DNA from: Cymbidium sinense
Lineage: Eukaryota; Streptophyta; Magnoliopsida; Asparagales; Orchidaceae
Direction: 5' to 3'
NCBI GenBank assembly: GCA_021442155.1
Contig: CM038228.1
Location: 16,710,608-16,774,607, forward strand
DNA: 64,000 nucleotides
Below the pieces are notes generated by a model that had not been told where the DNA came from, did no database searches, and saw nothing but the letters and a program-made list of their open reading frames with translations. The position numbers and the translations under genes were made by a program. Position 1 is the stretch's first letter, and the number at the start of each line of letters is the position of its first letter. Shown piece after piece: positions 12,976-25,060 of this stretch.

Positions 12976-14590
12976 TGATGTATGTATTTTTATATCAAAA
13001 AGAATTAATAATTTACATATATGCATATGCACACATATACATTTAACATTTGCAATTAAGTGCCATTTTTAAACAAGAGATGTGAGTTCAAAATCTTCTT
13101 CGGACTAGTAACCCTATTCGAGACTATACTTACTAGTCATGTCCATGATATATGCATGTATGCAATGAATAATGAATATGATAACTTAGAAATTTTAATA
13201 ATAATAAATTTAAATCTAATTTAATTTACATATGTATTTTTTATGCATTTCAATATGCTCATGTAATTATTTTACTAGAGATATGAAGTCAAAACTTTCT
13301 TCAAACTAGTAGTCTTGTGATCTTGGGTTTTCAGACCTAACATATATTCGGGATTCATTGATTGTACATATGATTATTATATTTTAATTATCTTCATTTA
13401 TCAATTTAAACTTAAATATATTATAAAAAAGTAATTTTTGTGATTTAAAAGTGATAATCAGATTAAGAAAATTAAAATGGCATAAGCTTAACATTTGAAA
13501 TTTAAACATAAATGCATATGAACATTCGATCAAACATACATATGCAAATTATCAAGAGAAGTAGGTAAGTGTCATAAGGATATCTTCTTCAACCCGTAAT
13601 CCCAAGGCTAATCACATAATCATACCACCACTTAAACTTAATTAAAATTTACTTATGGCATTTTCTTAATTAGAGTGAATTAAGACTATCTGAGATTAGA
13701 CACTCTAAATTATGCCACAATCTCTCTTTATTTATTAAGTGATTTAAAAGCAAAAAAAATGATTTTTATGATTTAATTTAAACTTAATAAAAATTTAATG
13801 CAATTAAACCCAAAGAGACTAAAAATTTATAAGCCAAATAATTATGAAAAATTATAAAAATATGCATGAACATAAATTAAATACATCCTAAAAACTCTAC
13901 ATCATTTGGGCTTATATTTTATAATTAATTAAATAATGAGAAAAAATTATAAATCATCAATTACACAAAAAAATATCCTAAACCAATTGGGGCTTTTGAT
14001 TTCATTAAAAACTTCCCTATTAGCTGAGCACAAAGTGGGATTAATCATAATTTTTGAATCCCTACATATTTAGTTATGAATTTTCTAAGTCCCATGCCCT
14101 TCAATGGATAATTAATGAGTAATTAACCCAATTAGTGTGAATTTTGGGATTTGATTAAGATCAGATGCCTTAATCATTTTTTTGTTGTTATGATGTTAAG
14201 CAAGAGTGCTTGAATATATAAACACCTTTTTCAACATTCCCATAATTTCCATGTTTAATAATTAGGCTAATTAAGTAATTAAGCATCCAAAATTGCATTT
14301 ATTAATCCACTTACTCAAATGATATGAAATAACTACGGAAGGCATAGAATATCACAAGAAATATTTTTTGAAAATTTTAAGTCATTCAGGTGAGTAAATT
14401 AGTATTAATTTTAAAAATACTTATTTCATGTAAACCCTAAATATTCTCTGTTTAATGGACAACAATTAAGGATTTTATTTTTCTTTGAATTTCCTTAGTT
14501 TACTAATATTATAGTATATATTTGCATTATTTGGATTTTTATATAATTAGGTTTTTTTATGTTTTGTTTAATTAATCCCAACTAAAATCT

Positions 14591-14640
14591 ATTAAAATGA
14601 ATTGCATAGTCAACAACTGATTAAAATGAATTGCATAGTA
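14591..14640. repeat. 29-bp tandem duplication in copy A
   Basis: Unit ATTAAAATGAATTGCATAG... repeated with a 29-bp period, the second unit shortened. It is the counterpart of 3527-3583 in copy B. Confidence 0.85.
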
Positions 14641-15579
14641 AGTGCCAATGTAAATGCTGGGATTAGTTAATAAAACCATACCACATGGCAATCAACGGCG
14701 ATGGTGGACACTATTTCATTTCAAGCAATTTGATTAAAGATTAAATGGCTTTGATTAAATTGATGTTTAATAAGGTGAAATCAAAAGATTTTATTATGAT
14801 TTATCATGGTTTCACGCTATAATCACATGTGATGGATGACTTATGATTCACCTTCAACCATTGGTGATGGATGAACACCATTTATCTTTTGTCATTTTAT
14901 TTGAGCCAACTAAGACCAAATTCAATGGGGTAAAAGATTACAAATCGTTTAAGGGGATGAGGGCTAAGGATTCCAATGGCTTGATTCACAAGTTTGATTT
15001 GGTTTAGGCTTGAATTGGTTGGGTTTACTTTAATTTGGCTCATTTTAGATCAAATTGAGTTAGGCTGACTAATTGAACAAATTAGGCCTAAGGAGCTATT
15101 GGATCATGCCAAAATATCAATTTGAAAATATGTTGGGATGATTGGCTTTATTCAATTTGGGCTAGATTTTAACTCATTTGAGTTCATTTAGGCTATTTGG
15201 ATTAAGTTGGTCAATTAACAAAATTGGCTTCAAATGAATGTTGGGTCATGATCAATAATTAATTTGGGATTAATTACAAGAGTTGGTTTGGATCAATTTG
15301 ACTTGAATTGAGTTTGGCTCAATTTGACTAATGTAGGTCAAATTGGGCTAAATTTGATTAATTGGTCAAATTGACTAAATTGGAATCAATTGATCATTGA
15401 GTTATGTTTAATAATTAATGTGGAATGGCATAGGACATTGGTTTGGTTTCATTTGGGTGGATTTAATTTTGGGACATTATTGCTACTTAGGCCCATTGGG
15501 CTAAGTGAGCAAATTGACCAAATTTGATTGCAATTAGGCATGGGGAATGTTTGATCATGTATATGAAGTAATGGTAAAG

Positions 15580-15584
15580 CTTTA
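15580..15584. repeat. Target-site duplication CTTTA (left)
   Basis: Directly abuts the LTR end TGATGGAG at 15585. The same five bases follow the other LTR at 35322-35326. Five bases is the usual duplication length for LTR retrotransposons. Confidence 0.8.
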
Positions 15585-16243
15585 TGATGGAGCGGTCACG
15601 GAGAGGACGTTGCAATGGATGGAGGAAGAAGAAATGTCTAAGGTCTTCCACTCAACAAAGTTGAAGGGATGCAAAAAAGTTTTACTCACTTAAGCAAAAC
15701 TACAATGAAGGATCAATCCTCTGCCACCAAGCTCCAACCAACCAAAGAGTATACACTCAAGTTTTTCACACAAATTAAGTCTATTCCCTCCATTAGGTTA
15801 GAATAAATGTTTATAAGTACAATACTCCAAGGGATGTGTCCCTTGGGAGAAAACCATTAAAAAAACTTAAAAGTTAGAACCTACCATTTTGCAATGTCGA
15901 AGTGCCATAGACCAATGCCAAGGCCCCATAGTCTAGTGCCAAGAGCCACCATAAGCCAAGGCACTAGCTTTGTTCCCTTAACACTAAATACCATGGAATG
16001 CCAAGGCGATAAATGATCGTGCCTAGGCACCAAATGACACTATATAAATTAATACATGAACTTACATGATTTCAAACATAAATCTTATACAATACTTAAA
16101 CATGATCAAATACATCCACAACTACATCATACAACACATGGGATATTAATATTAAAATACCACAAGATAAACTCTAATAATAGTCCACATAAGTTCAAGC
16201 TTTGGTTGGAGAATGAGTGGTTCTTTTCTCTTGTGCTACATCA
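15585..16243 (-). mobile_element. 3' LTR of the Ty3/gypsy element
   Basis: 659 bp, reading TGATGTAGCAC... to ...CTCCATCA on the minus strand. It aligns with 34711-35321, sharing blocks such as CCAAGGGATGTGTCCCTTGGG (near 15827; CCAAGGGATATGTCCCTTGGG near 34968) and CATGATTTCAAACA (near 16066). The 34711-35321 copy is about 50 bp shorter. The open frame 16056-16292 is inside the LTR and is not a gene. Confidence 0.85.
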
Positions 16244-18932
16244 ACTTCTTTGGACCCCAAAGAACTCTTCTCCAATGAAGTTAAGATTCTAAAAGTCTTC
16301 AAGAAGTTTTGGGTCGTAGTTCTTCTAAGGTCATCCAAGTATCCTCACTTGAGGCTTGCCTTTCCACCAACTAAAAAATCTCTAGTTTTAGTTGTGATGA
16401 TGTTTTTCACTTTAAAGAATGTTGGTTGGATAGATATCTAAATATTTTCTATCTCCTCTTGCAAAATATTATTCTACAAATTTGGAGGTTGGGTAACTCC
16501 TTTAAAAGATATTAGATCTTTCACATTAAAAATAGGGCTAATAAATATGTGAGGGAGTAATTCAACAACATAAATATAAATATCAAGTTTCCTAATAATT
16601 TTAAATGTCCCACATGTTCTCACATGTAACTTTTATATATTTTATGGGAGGAAATCTCATGATGGATACAAACCAATATATAATCACCTATCTCATTTTA
16701 TCTAAAATTTTTTTCTTTATTCTTTTGTTCAGTGTGCCCAGCATTTTTTTTTATTTTCAATTATTTTATTATATCTTCACGAAGGCTATGAAAATCACAT
16801 GCAAATGTGTATGCAAATCAAAATGTATGAGTAGGTGTATTAACTAGTCAATAGGCATTTTAGGGTTATATCCATAAACTATCTCAAAAAGTGATTTATG
16901 GGTTGATCTAAAAATAAAACCATTATAAATAAATTTAGATGTAGGTAATATGAAATCTAAGTTTTTTCCCAAATAAATAATTTAGTAAATTTCCTAATAT
17001 CTTATTGATGACTTCCGTATGTCTATTAATTTGTGAATGAAATGGTAGAAAATTTTAGTTGTGTTCCCATTAATTTCTATAAAAGTTTCCAAACATAAGA
17101 TATAAATTTGACATCTCTATTGGAAAATAAGTAGATGAGACTTTATGTAACCTATTAATTTCTTTAAAGAATAATCCTACTATGTGAGATGCATCATTTG
17201 ATTTTGAACAAGGTATAAAATATGCATCTTAGAAAATCTATCTATAATGATAAATATATTGTCATATCCACATGGTTTCCTATGTGAACCTAATGTAAAA
17301 TCTTTGGATAGGTCTTATGTAATTCAATACGTTCAACATCTTTTCATAAAAATATTAAAACCTTTGCTCAATTAGAGTTTTTCTTAATTTAAAATGTTGA
17401 ATATATCTTGAATGTATTTCAAAATAAGAAATTCTCTTATTGTTTTAGAATGCATGATCTCTTGCCATTATAAAGATATTTATCTAGAATGATAAAGGAG
17501 CAATCAAAAGTCAAGTGTTTGGATTCATGTTCTAAGTATATCATATGAAAATCAAGAAATATTTTATTATATTCCTTTAAAGTCTTAAACCCAAGGATGT
17601 GAAATTTGAATGATGAAACTATTAGAGATACTTTAGATAGAGCATTTACCAGTTTATTTTTTTCTAGGTTATGTTTGAGCACAAAGAAAAGTCTTGAAAG
17701 TATTTGGCCAACTTAGCGTGTCTATAATTTAATTTCTTTTGGGAGTTAATAAACTTTATATCTTGATAAGTTGTATTCAAAATAAACTCTTTATGTAATA
17801 GATAATAACTTTAGTGCTTAGGAGTTTGAATAATCACATAAAACTCTCGATTATATGTAAAATATTTTTATCTAACATCATTTAATTTCTCACCGAAGAA
17901 AAAAATTGGATGATATTCTTGACTTAATACTCCACTAATTTCAATACTTGATGCATCATAAGTCACTTCAAATACTCTATTAAAGTCAAAAAATCTTAAG
18001 ATGAGTGAAGAAGTCATGAGAATTTTAATTTATTTCATGTCCCTTTCAACGTTTGGAGTCCATGTAACTTATCTTTTTTGAAGATCAGTAAAAGGGGCTA
18101 CAATAGTGTTAAATTTTTATAAATTCATATAAAAGTTATTAATCCATAAAACTTCTAACATCTATAAAAGCTTTGGAGTTGACCAATCTATAATAAACTT
18201 AATTTTGATGGTAACTTTTAATCCATTAGATATAATGAAACCTAAGAAGATGACTTCACTTTGACAAAAAATATTTCTTGCATGTTACATATAATTTTTG
18301 CTCTTAATTTTTATAAGACCAATCTTAAGTGATGTAGATGTGACTTCTCATCTGAGCTATAAATATGAATATCATCGAAGTAGACTACATTGAATTGAAA
18401 TAAAAGGTTTTAAAGTGCTCATTAGTCTCATGAATGTACTTGTGCATTTTAATGGCCAAATGGCATGACTAATCATTCATAAAGATGATGAGTTTTGAAT
18501 GCTATCTTCCATTCATCACATAATCTAATCTTTATCTGATAGTATCCACTTCTCAAGTCAATTTTAGAGAATAAAGATGAACTAGAAATAAGATCTAACA
18601 TATCATATAACTTGGGTATAAGAAACTTATATTTTATTATGATCTTATTTACCACTCTGCAATTAATACACATCCTCCAAGTTCTATCTTTCATAGGAGT
18701 TAAAAGAGCTGGTACAGTACAAGGACTAAGGCTTTCTTGGATAAAACTTCTCTTTAGAAGTTCATCTACCTGTCATTTTAATTTTGCATGCTCGATTGGA
18801 TTCATCTTATAATGGGATAAGTTAGTTATTTATGAACCATGAATCAGATCTATAAAATGTTGTATATCTCTTAATGGTGGTAATTCCTTAGGTAAGTCAT
18901 TGTGTATCAAATCAATAAATTCAGATGATGGA
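16244..18932 (-). pseudogene. Ty3/gypsy pol remnant: RT, RNase H, integrase, chromodomain-like end
   Basis: Minus-strand frames, broken by many stops and frameshifts, follow the order of a Ty3/gypsy polyprotein. LPPLRDIQHFIDLI lies next to 18930. The reverse transcriptase start carries WRMCINCR, FSKIDLRSGYYQI and DEWKIAFKT (18473-18694). The RNase H to integrase junction with LVNALS and the VLGF..LKE region follows at 17437-17682. The C-terminal piece near 16260-16400 resembles the FLVRWKG-type chromodomain tail plus the short extension that chromoviruses carry before the 3' LTR. The intact protein would copy and integrate the element. The RT catalytic YxDD region further downstream is not preserved in a readable frame. 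The N-terminal side is cut by copy 1 at 18933. RT identity is certain; the chromodomain is tentative. Confidence 0.82.
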
Positions 18933-18938
18933 TGTTGA

Positions 18939-18957
18939 CCTTACTTTTGGAGTGAGG
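18939..18957 (+). other. Terminal hairpin of copy 1
   Basis: Inverted arms CCTTACT / AGTGAGG with a 5-base spacer, seven bases inside the element's TGTTGAC start. It pairs better in copy 2 (23329-23347) and copy 4 (42865-42881). A second stem, CACTAGAA (18995-19002) with TTCTAGTG (19023-19030), follows. Confidence 0.7.
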
Positions 18958-19149
18958 ATTCATCCTCCTATCTTAGACTTAGGAGTCTTCTAAACACTAG
19001 AATCTCCTTAGTCATAGGACACTTCTAGTGATTAGGCAAACACTAAACTTAAACCTAGAGACTTAGGAAGGTATACCATAGGTTTAGTCTATACCTCAGG
19101 ACATAGGGGACCTATTTATCCTATGGACTAACCGATGACGTATGCCTAT

Positions 19150-20330
19150 CCACTCACCCAAAATAACCCTAAATCAATACAATCAAACCTGGATTTTTAT
19201 TTCATATCCAAGCTCCAAGCCAAAATGATTTGAACTCATTCTCATCTTAATCCACAATCCAATGGACTCAACCAAAACCCCTTTAATTCAACCCAATTGA
19301 TTTTCTCAAAGCATTCCAACCATTCAATACATCATTTAAAACTCTTCCTAAACCTACAATCAAAATAAACCAATTCAATTAACTTAGGTTAGCCCATTTG
19401 ACCTAAAGGGTCCACATGAGCCAAAATCCAATTAAATCCAAATCAATTGTAATCAAAGCCATCAATCAATTCCAAATTAATTATCAAACTCAATTTAACC
19501 CAATTCAACCTAATCTAACTCAAATTGACCCATTTGGTTCACTTGACCCAAAGTAACCTAAAGGACTCATATGATCCAAACTCTAGTCCAACCAAAATTA
19601 GATTGAACCAACACATTCAATATATTTTATAATGATTGTTGATCACCCTCAATTGTCTAATTGCAATCAATGGGGTCAAACCAAGCTAATTTGATCACCC
19701 AAGTTGACCCAATTAGCCCATATGAATTAGATTGAACCAAATCTCATTCCAATTCAAATCAGTTGAAACTAATGGTTCCATTCAATCATAAATTGACCCT
19801 TGAATATGATTCAACCATCAATCAAGCCAAACCAAGTCCAATTGGACCTTTGACCCAAGTTGACCCTTTGACCTAAAAGGCCAAATTGGGCCAAACCTCA
19901 ATCCAATCCAAATTGATTGAAACCAATGCTTCCAAACAATCATGAATTGATTATTGAACATGATCAAGCCCTTAATTGAACCCAATTTGACCAAGTCAAC
20001 CCAATTGACCCATTTAGCCCAAATTGACCTAAAGGGTCAAATTGAGCTAAATCATTTCTAAATCCAAATTAATTAAAATCAACACCAATCATTCAATTTA
20101 AATCATCAATTGAACCTAAACCAACCCTTCATCCAAGCCAATTTGGCCAATTTGACCAAATTGGTCAACTTATCCCATTTGACTCATATGAAATTAGCCA
20201 AATTCAAATCCACTTCAAGTCAAATCAAACCAATTAAACAAAATCATCATTTGAAATGATCACTACCCCTTGGTTTGGCCCAATTGGTCAACCACCCAAA
20301 CTTGGACCCATTTGACCACAAGCAAATTGA
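19150..20330 (+). repeat. Degenerate tandem array, about 156-bp unit, TTGACC-rich (copy 1)
   Basis: Recurring unit with TTGACCCAAATTGACC, AAAGGGTCAAATTG, then AATCCAAATTGATTGAAACC and ATCATGAATTGATCA-type words. The GATTGAAACC-type anchor recurs near 19441, 19601, 19761, 19915, 20071 and 20227, a spacing of 153-160 bp. Units are strongly diverged from one another, so the array is old. Words such as TTGACC/GGTCAA are mutually complementary, giving many short stems. Confidence 0.75.
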
Positions 20331-21219
20331 CCCAAGCTAATGGCACCATGGGTCAAAACAAACCAACCCAAGCCTTTATTAGCTCACCTCAAAAGGACAT
20401 TTACCTCACACTTCCCTTGCACTAAAGCCACTCAAGGAATCCCACCTTTTTGATGTTTGCCAAAAGGAGGAGCCAATCCCTTCCATTCAAGGGGAGGAGA
20501 GTATACTCCTCCCCATCTCATTCCAACCTAGAGAATCATTTGAGAGCTTGGGATAGTCAAGATGAGCTTCCCTAGTGCCTTCGACCTCCTTGAGCTCCCA
20601 TCCAGGTGACATACGAGCAAAACTAAGCCTCCACTCATCCAACTCCACCTAAACCCCAAATCCAAATTAACTTCACCCACACCTTCCCCAAGCTTTGTGA
20701 GGCAAAATGAATCAATTCTGATGGATTGAGCAGAGACCACTAGACCAACTCATATGACATTTTGGCGCTTAGTCCAAGAGCCACCCGAGGGAGCAAGTCA
20801 TAGCTTCTCAACAATTCATCTCTTTCAAGACAAAGCTACCTGTCATTAGAGTGGTCTTGAGCTCTAGCAGGTAAACTCTAGCATAGAAATCCTTAAGGTG
20901 TTAGTCTTTTATGAAAGAAAATTATATTTATGTGATTTCCATCATAGATCTCCCAAATCTATCCCCCTTGAATATTTTGGAGTTGATCTTGATGCCTCAC
21001 GAGCTCCAATGATCTTGATCAAGGGAGGGAAAAGTCCATGTCAATCTTCCATCGTAGGGGAAAGGATCATCCATCTATGTGATTGGAATGGAATGTATTA
21101 ATCTAATTAGATTTATCTAATTTTATCTCTTAGAAGCGATTAATTTCACCGATCAAGATACATGAGATGAAAGCTCGCCGACTCAGTGCACATGGATTAT
21201 TTAAGTGGTCAATCCCATG

Positions 21220-21243
21220 GCATGTGGAAAGCTCGCCACATGC
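21220..21243 (+). other. GCATGTGG / CCACATGC hairpin in copy 1
   Basis: Perfect 8-bp inverted arms with an 8-base spacer, in the less AT-rich block of copy 1 that also holds two AAAGCTCGCC motifs. The equivalent place in copy 2 (about 26080-26095) keeps only part of the symmetry. Function unknown. Confidence 0.5.
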
Positions 21244-22619
21244 TCATGGTGGCGATGGGATTAGAGATTAATTAAGGTTAAAAATATAATTAATTAGTCA
21301 TAACTTTAAAAATTCATAACTAATTATGTAAAAATTCTAAAAATATGAGTTAAACCTATTTTACAAAGGGTAAACATAGGAAATTTCAATAAAAATAATT
21401 TCATCAAGTTTTGAATTAGTGAATTAAGGTTTGAAGTTTTTCTAATTATCTTAATTAAGCCCTAATTACTGGTCAATTGATCTCAAATTTGAAATGTTGA
21501 TTTAATGGGATGTCCTCACTCCCATAATTTTTTATTGGTGGTAATTAGAGAATTTGAAATTCAAACCTTAATTATCCTCTTAAGAAATTTAATAATTATC
21601 AAAAAAAAAATCAAATAAAATTTAATAATTAATGATCATTAATCATTGATTAATAGTGAAATGAGGAGGGGAGATAATTAGGACCTCTTTCTTAATTGTT
21701 TTCCCAAATCCATTTCATAAAGAGGGTTAATTAATGCATGGATTAATTAAGGAATTAATTAAGCAATTAATAATGAAAATAAATAAATCAAAATGATAAT
21801 TACTTCAGATAATTAACATTCAAATCATGGGTCTCTCTTTATGTGTCCAATAATATAAAGGCCTTTAAGAAAATTATGTTTAACCCATGGGTGTCGGAAA
21901 ATCATAAGAGTACTTAGCTTAGCTATTTCCTAAATCTAATTAACACTTAAGCATGAGTCGATTGCATTAGATCCTTTAGCATTGTAATTTTAATTTCTCA
22001 TTTGCATATCATTTGAGGCTCATGAATAAGTGGTTAATTAAATTAAAGAAGCATAGAAAAGGGTAATTAAATGGATTGCTTAATGATTCAAACTTAACTA
22101 ACTCATAAAATTCACTTAATTACTTCTCTTTAAACACACTAAATTACCAACTTGGGAGGGGGTAAAAATAGCAAACATCACTTTTCCTCTTTGAGTTTAA
22201 TAATTCAAACCCAAAAGCAATTTGTATAACAAGCTTTGGTTTTCTTTAAATGGTTTTATTCAACTTGATTGTTCTTAGAATTAATGTGATTGAATGTATT
22301 ATGTGGCTATGTTTAATTATTCATTTTCAATCATTGTAAATGTTGTATCCATGTGATATCATGCATTCATGTTTTCAAAAAATAAAAGAATTAATGTAAT
22401 TTATTTATGTGTAAGTTGCATGTGTTGGATTAATCCTATTATATGTGTGGCTATTATCACTAATAAATTTTAAAATTATTTTCAAAGTTATAAATTGATA
22501 ATGAAGATTTAGAGTGGTGATTAGCTATGAATATTCTATATGATTTGCATGTGTTTATAGCTTAAACATGTTAATGTATTATTTTATCTTTATGATTCAT
22601 GTATGGGTTTACATATGTT

Positions 22620-22975
22620 TGAATGATAATAAGTATATAGTCAACATCTTGAATATGAGGCTTAAGTAGCCCCATGGAGGTTATTGATTATCTCAATTCT
22701 CTGGTTAACAAAGGCACATACTTATTTGATTTCATGCTTATATGTACTTGTACTAGAATTTGGATAGAACTTTAATTTACATGTGTAAATGATTCACTAA
22801 AATAAAAATCTTTCGCTTGACTTTCATTCTCATGGTTGTGTACATTCATATGTATTTAAGAATATCAAGTATATAGTTTGAACATCCCAGGAATATGAGG
22901 CTTTAAGTAGCCTCATGGAGGTCATTGATTATCTCACTTCCTGGTTTAAACAAAGGAATGTACTTGCTTAAAACT
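22620..22975 (+). repeat. About 241-bp direct repeat, two units (copy 1)
   Basis: Core GAATATGAGGCTT-AAGTAGCC followed by ATGGAGGT and TGGTTAACAAAGG-like words occurs at about 22650-22715 and 22891-22960. Copy 2 carries three units. Confidence 0.78.
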
Positions 22976-23317
22976 TTAATACATGTGTGTGTGTATTTAG
23001 CCAAGGAATGGAATTCTCTTTTCTACCTAAAAATATGCATTCATAATCATTTAAGTATGCCAAAATATGTTGCATGTATAGGTATATTAAATCATATGTA
23101 TGATATTGATGATGAAAAGGAATAATACAACATCCTCCATGTGATAGTGATTCAATTCCATTAATCTTAAGAGGCCTTTCATGTTTGAATAAGATTCTTT
23201 AAGGTTAACCCAAATCTAGGATCAATAAAACATTTAATAAATCATTCACTAAAAGGAATCAAATAATAACAACATGCTTTTGAAAATTACTTAAGGTAGG
23301 GATGCATGGGGTTAAGC

Positions 23318-23322
23318 CTCTT
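23318..23322. repeat. Target-site duplication CTCTT (left)
   Basis: Matches 30700-30704 exactly and brackets copy 2 inside copy 1. Confidence 0.85.
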
Positions 23323-23328
23323 TGTTGT

Positions 23329-23347
23329 CCTCACTTTTTGAGTGAGG
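23329..23347 (+). other. Terminal hairpin of copy 2
   Basis: Perfect 7-bp arms CCTCACT / AGTGAGG around TTTTG, immediately inside the TGTTGT start. Confidence 0.75.
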
Positions 23348-23559
23348 ATTCAACTCCTCCATCATAGATCTAGGAGTATTCTAGACACTAAGAGCTCCTT
23401 AGTCATAAGACACTTCTAGTGGCTAAGTGAACACTTAACCTAAGCCTAAAGACTTAGAAGGAGTAGCCATAGGATTAGGCTATGCCTTAGGACCTAGGGA
23501 AACCTACCTAGCTATAGCTTGATCAAATCTATGCCTATTTCCTTAGCCAAATTCCAACA

Positions 23560-25060
23560 TCAAATCAATTGAATTTCAATTCCAATCCAAACCAAATCAA
23601 ACTAAGCCCATGATTTGACTATAGACTTAGCCAAATTTTCTTCAATCAAATCAAATTTTAATTTTCTCATAAATCAATCAATCTACTTATCATTCCAAAC
23701 CAAATCAAATCTACAATCAAACCAAAATCAAACCCAAACCTAAGCCTATGATTCAACTTTATGGACTTAGCCAAAATTTTCTTCAATCCAAATCAAATTC
23801 AATTGATTTTCTCATAAATCAATCAATCCTTCAATTATCATTCCAAACCAAATCAAATTTACAATCAAAGCTAATCAATTAAACTAATTCAATCAACCTA
23901 ACCTAACCCATTTGAACCCAAATATTCAAAAGAGCCAAAACTCAATTAAATCTAAATCAATTGAAGATAAAACCATAAATCAATCCCAAATCAACATCTA
24001 AACTAAACTCAATTCAACCCAAAACCCAATCTAATTGACCCATTAGGCTCACCTGACCCAAAGTAAATTAAAGGGACCCAATTAAACCAAAGTCCATTCC
24101 AACCCAAATTAGATTGAGCCAACCCTTCAAATCTTCTCCATGATGATTTGATCATCTTGGATGGCCTACTACAATCAATTCAATTCAATCAAGACAAAGT
24201 GACCTAAAGGACCTATTTGAACCAAATCTCAATCCAACCAAATTGGATTGAACCAAACCATCAAAACCTCCTATAATGATTGATCATCCTTGATTGATCA
24301 ATTGCAATAATTGTCAAGTCAATTTGGTCATTTGACCAAATCAACCCACTTAACCTACATAAGCCAAATGAACCAAATCTCATCGTAAGCCAAATTAATT
24401 CAAACCAATGATTCATACCAATCTATAATCAATCCTTGAACATAACTTGATCATCAATTGAGCCAAACCAAACCCAATTGGCCCTTTGACCCAAGTTGAC
24501 CTAATTTGACCTAAAGAGCCAAAATGGCCAAATCAAAATCTAACCCAAATTGATTGCAACCAATGGCTCAAGTTCATTCCAAATTGATTTTTTTGAACAA
24601 AAGCCTTAACTCCAATTTGACTAATTGACCAATTGACCCATTTAGCCCAAATTGACCTAAAGGGTCAATTTGGCCTAAATCATTCTAAATCCAAATGATT
24701 GAAACCAAAGCCTACAATCATCTTCAATTGATCAATTGACATGAACCAATACTAACCAAACTAATTTAATTTGGCCAAATTGGCCAACTTGACCTATTTG
24801 ACCCGTATGAACTCAAATGAGCCAAAATCAAATCCAAGCCAAATTAAACCAAACCAATTGCACCAAAACATTCCAAATACTCATTTGAATTTGACTCAAG
24901 CATTAGTTTGACCCAATTTGACCAATTGGTCAATTTGACCTACATGGGTCAAATTGAGCCAAACCCTCAAACCAAGTCCAAACCATTGAAACTTGGCATG
25001 ACCCATCCTTGGCTCACCTTGGTCAGCTTAAATCAAACCCAACCTGATTTGGATCTTTGA
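23560..25060 (+). repeat. Degenerate tandem array, TTGACC-rich (copy 2)
   Basis: Same array as 19150-20330 but longer. The GATTGAA(A)CC-type anchor recurs near 24110, 24247, 24395, 24552, 24697 and 24844, a spacing of about 137-157 bp. TTGACCTAAAGGGTC-like words recur between anchors. Confidence 0.72.

Larger units (their letters stand above)
10885..15584 (-). mobile_element. Giant LTR-like element, copy A, left part
   Basis: Family tail sequence (CTTGGGGTGCTTATTTAAAG, matching the AGGGGTACTTATTGAAG block) begins near 10885. It is followed by about 4 kb collinear with copy B and then, from 14990, the TTGACC-type tract in reverse orientation. It is cut at 15584 by the Ty3/gypsy insertion and resumes at 35327. 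Copy A has about 130 bp around 13110-13260 that copy B lacks. The extreme 3' terminus (TGTGTGTTTATTTT) is not recognisable, so the start is approximate. No coding potential is seen; the 12007-12192 frame is accidental. Confidence 0.75.
18933..23322 (+). mobile_element. Giant LTR-like element, copy 1, left part
   Basis: Begins TGTTGACCTTACTTTTGGAG directly after Ty3/gypsy pol sequence and runs through all family modules to GGTAGGGATGCATGG near 23296, where copy 2 interrupts it. It resumes at 30700 with CTCTTCCTTCTCTTTAC, the block that follows the same place within copy 2 (28500). The candidate left duplication is ATGGA (18928-18932); I could not find its partner because the right end is lost. 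Open frames 20528-20740 and 20898-21101 are not conserved between copies and are not genes. Confidence 0.82.

Noticed and set aside
19150..25060. CRISPR-like array
   Set aside because: Regular spacing exists, but units are contiguous, diverged and about 156 bp long, without short identical repeats and unique spacers; the host is a plant.
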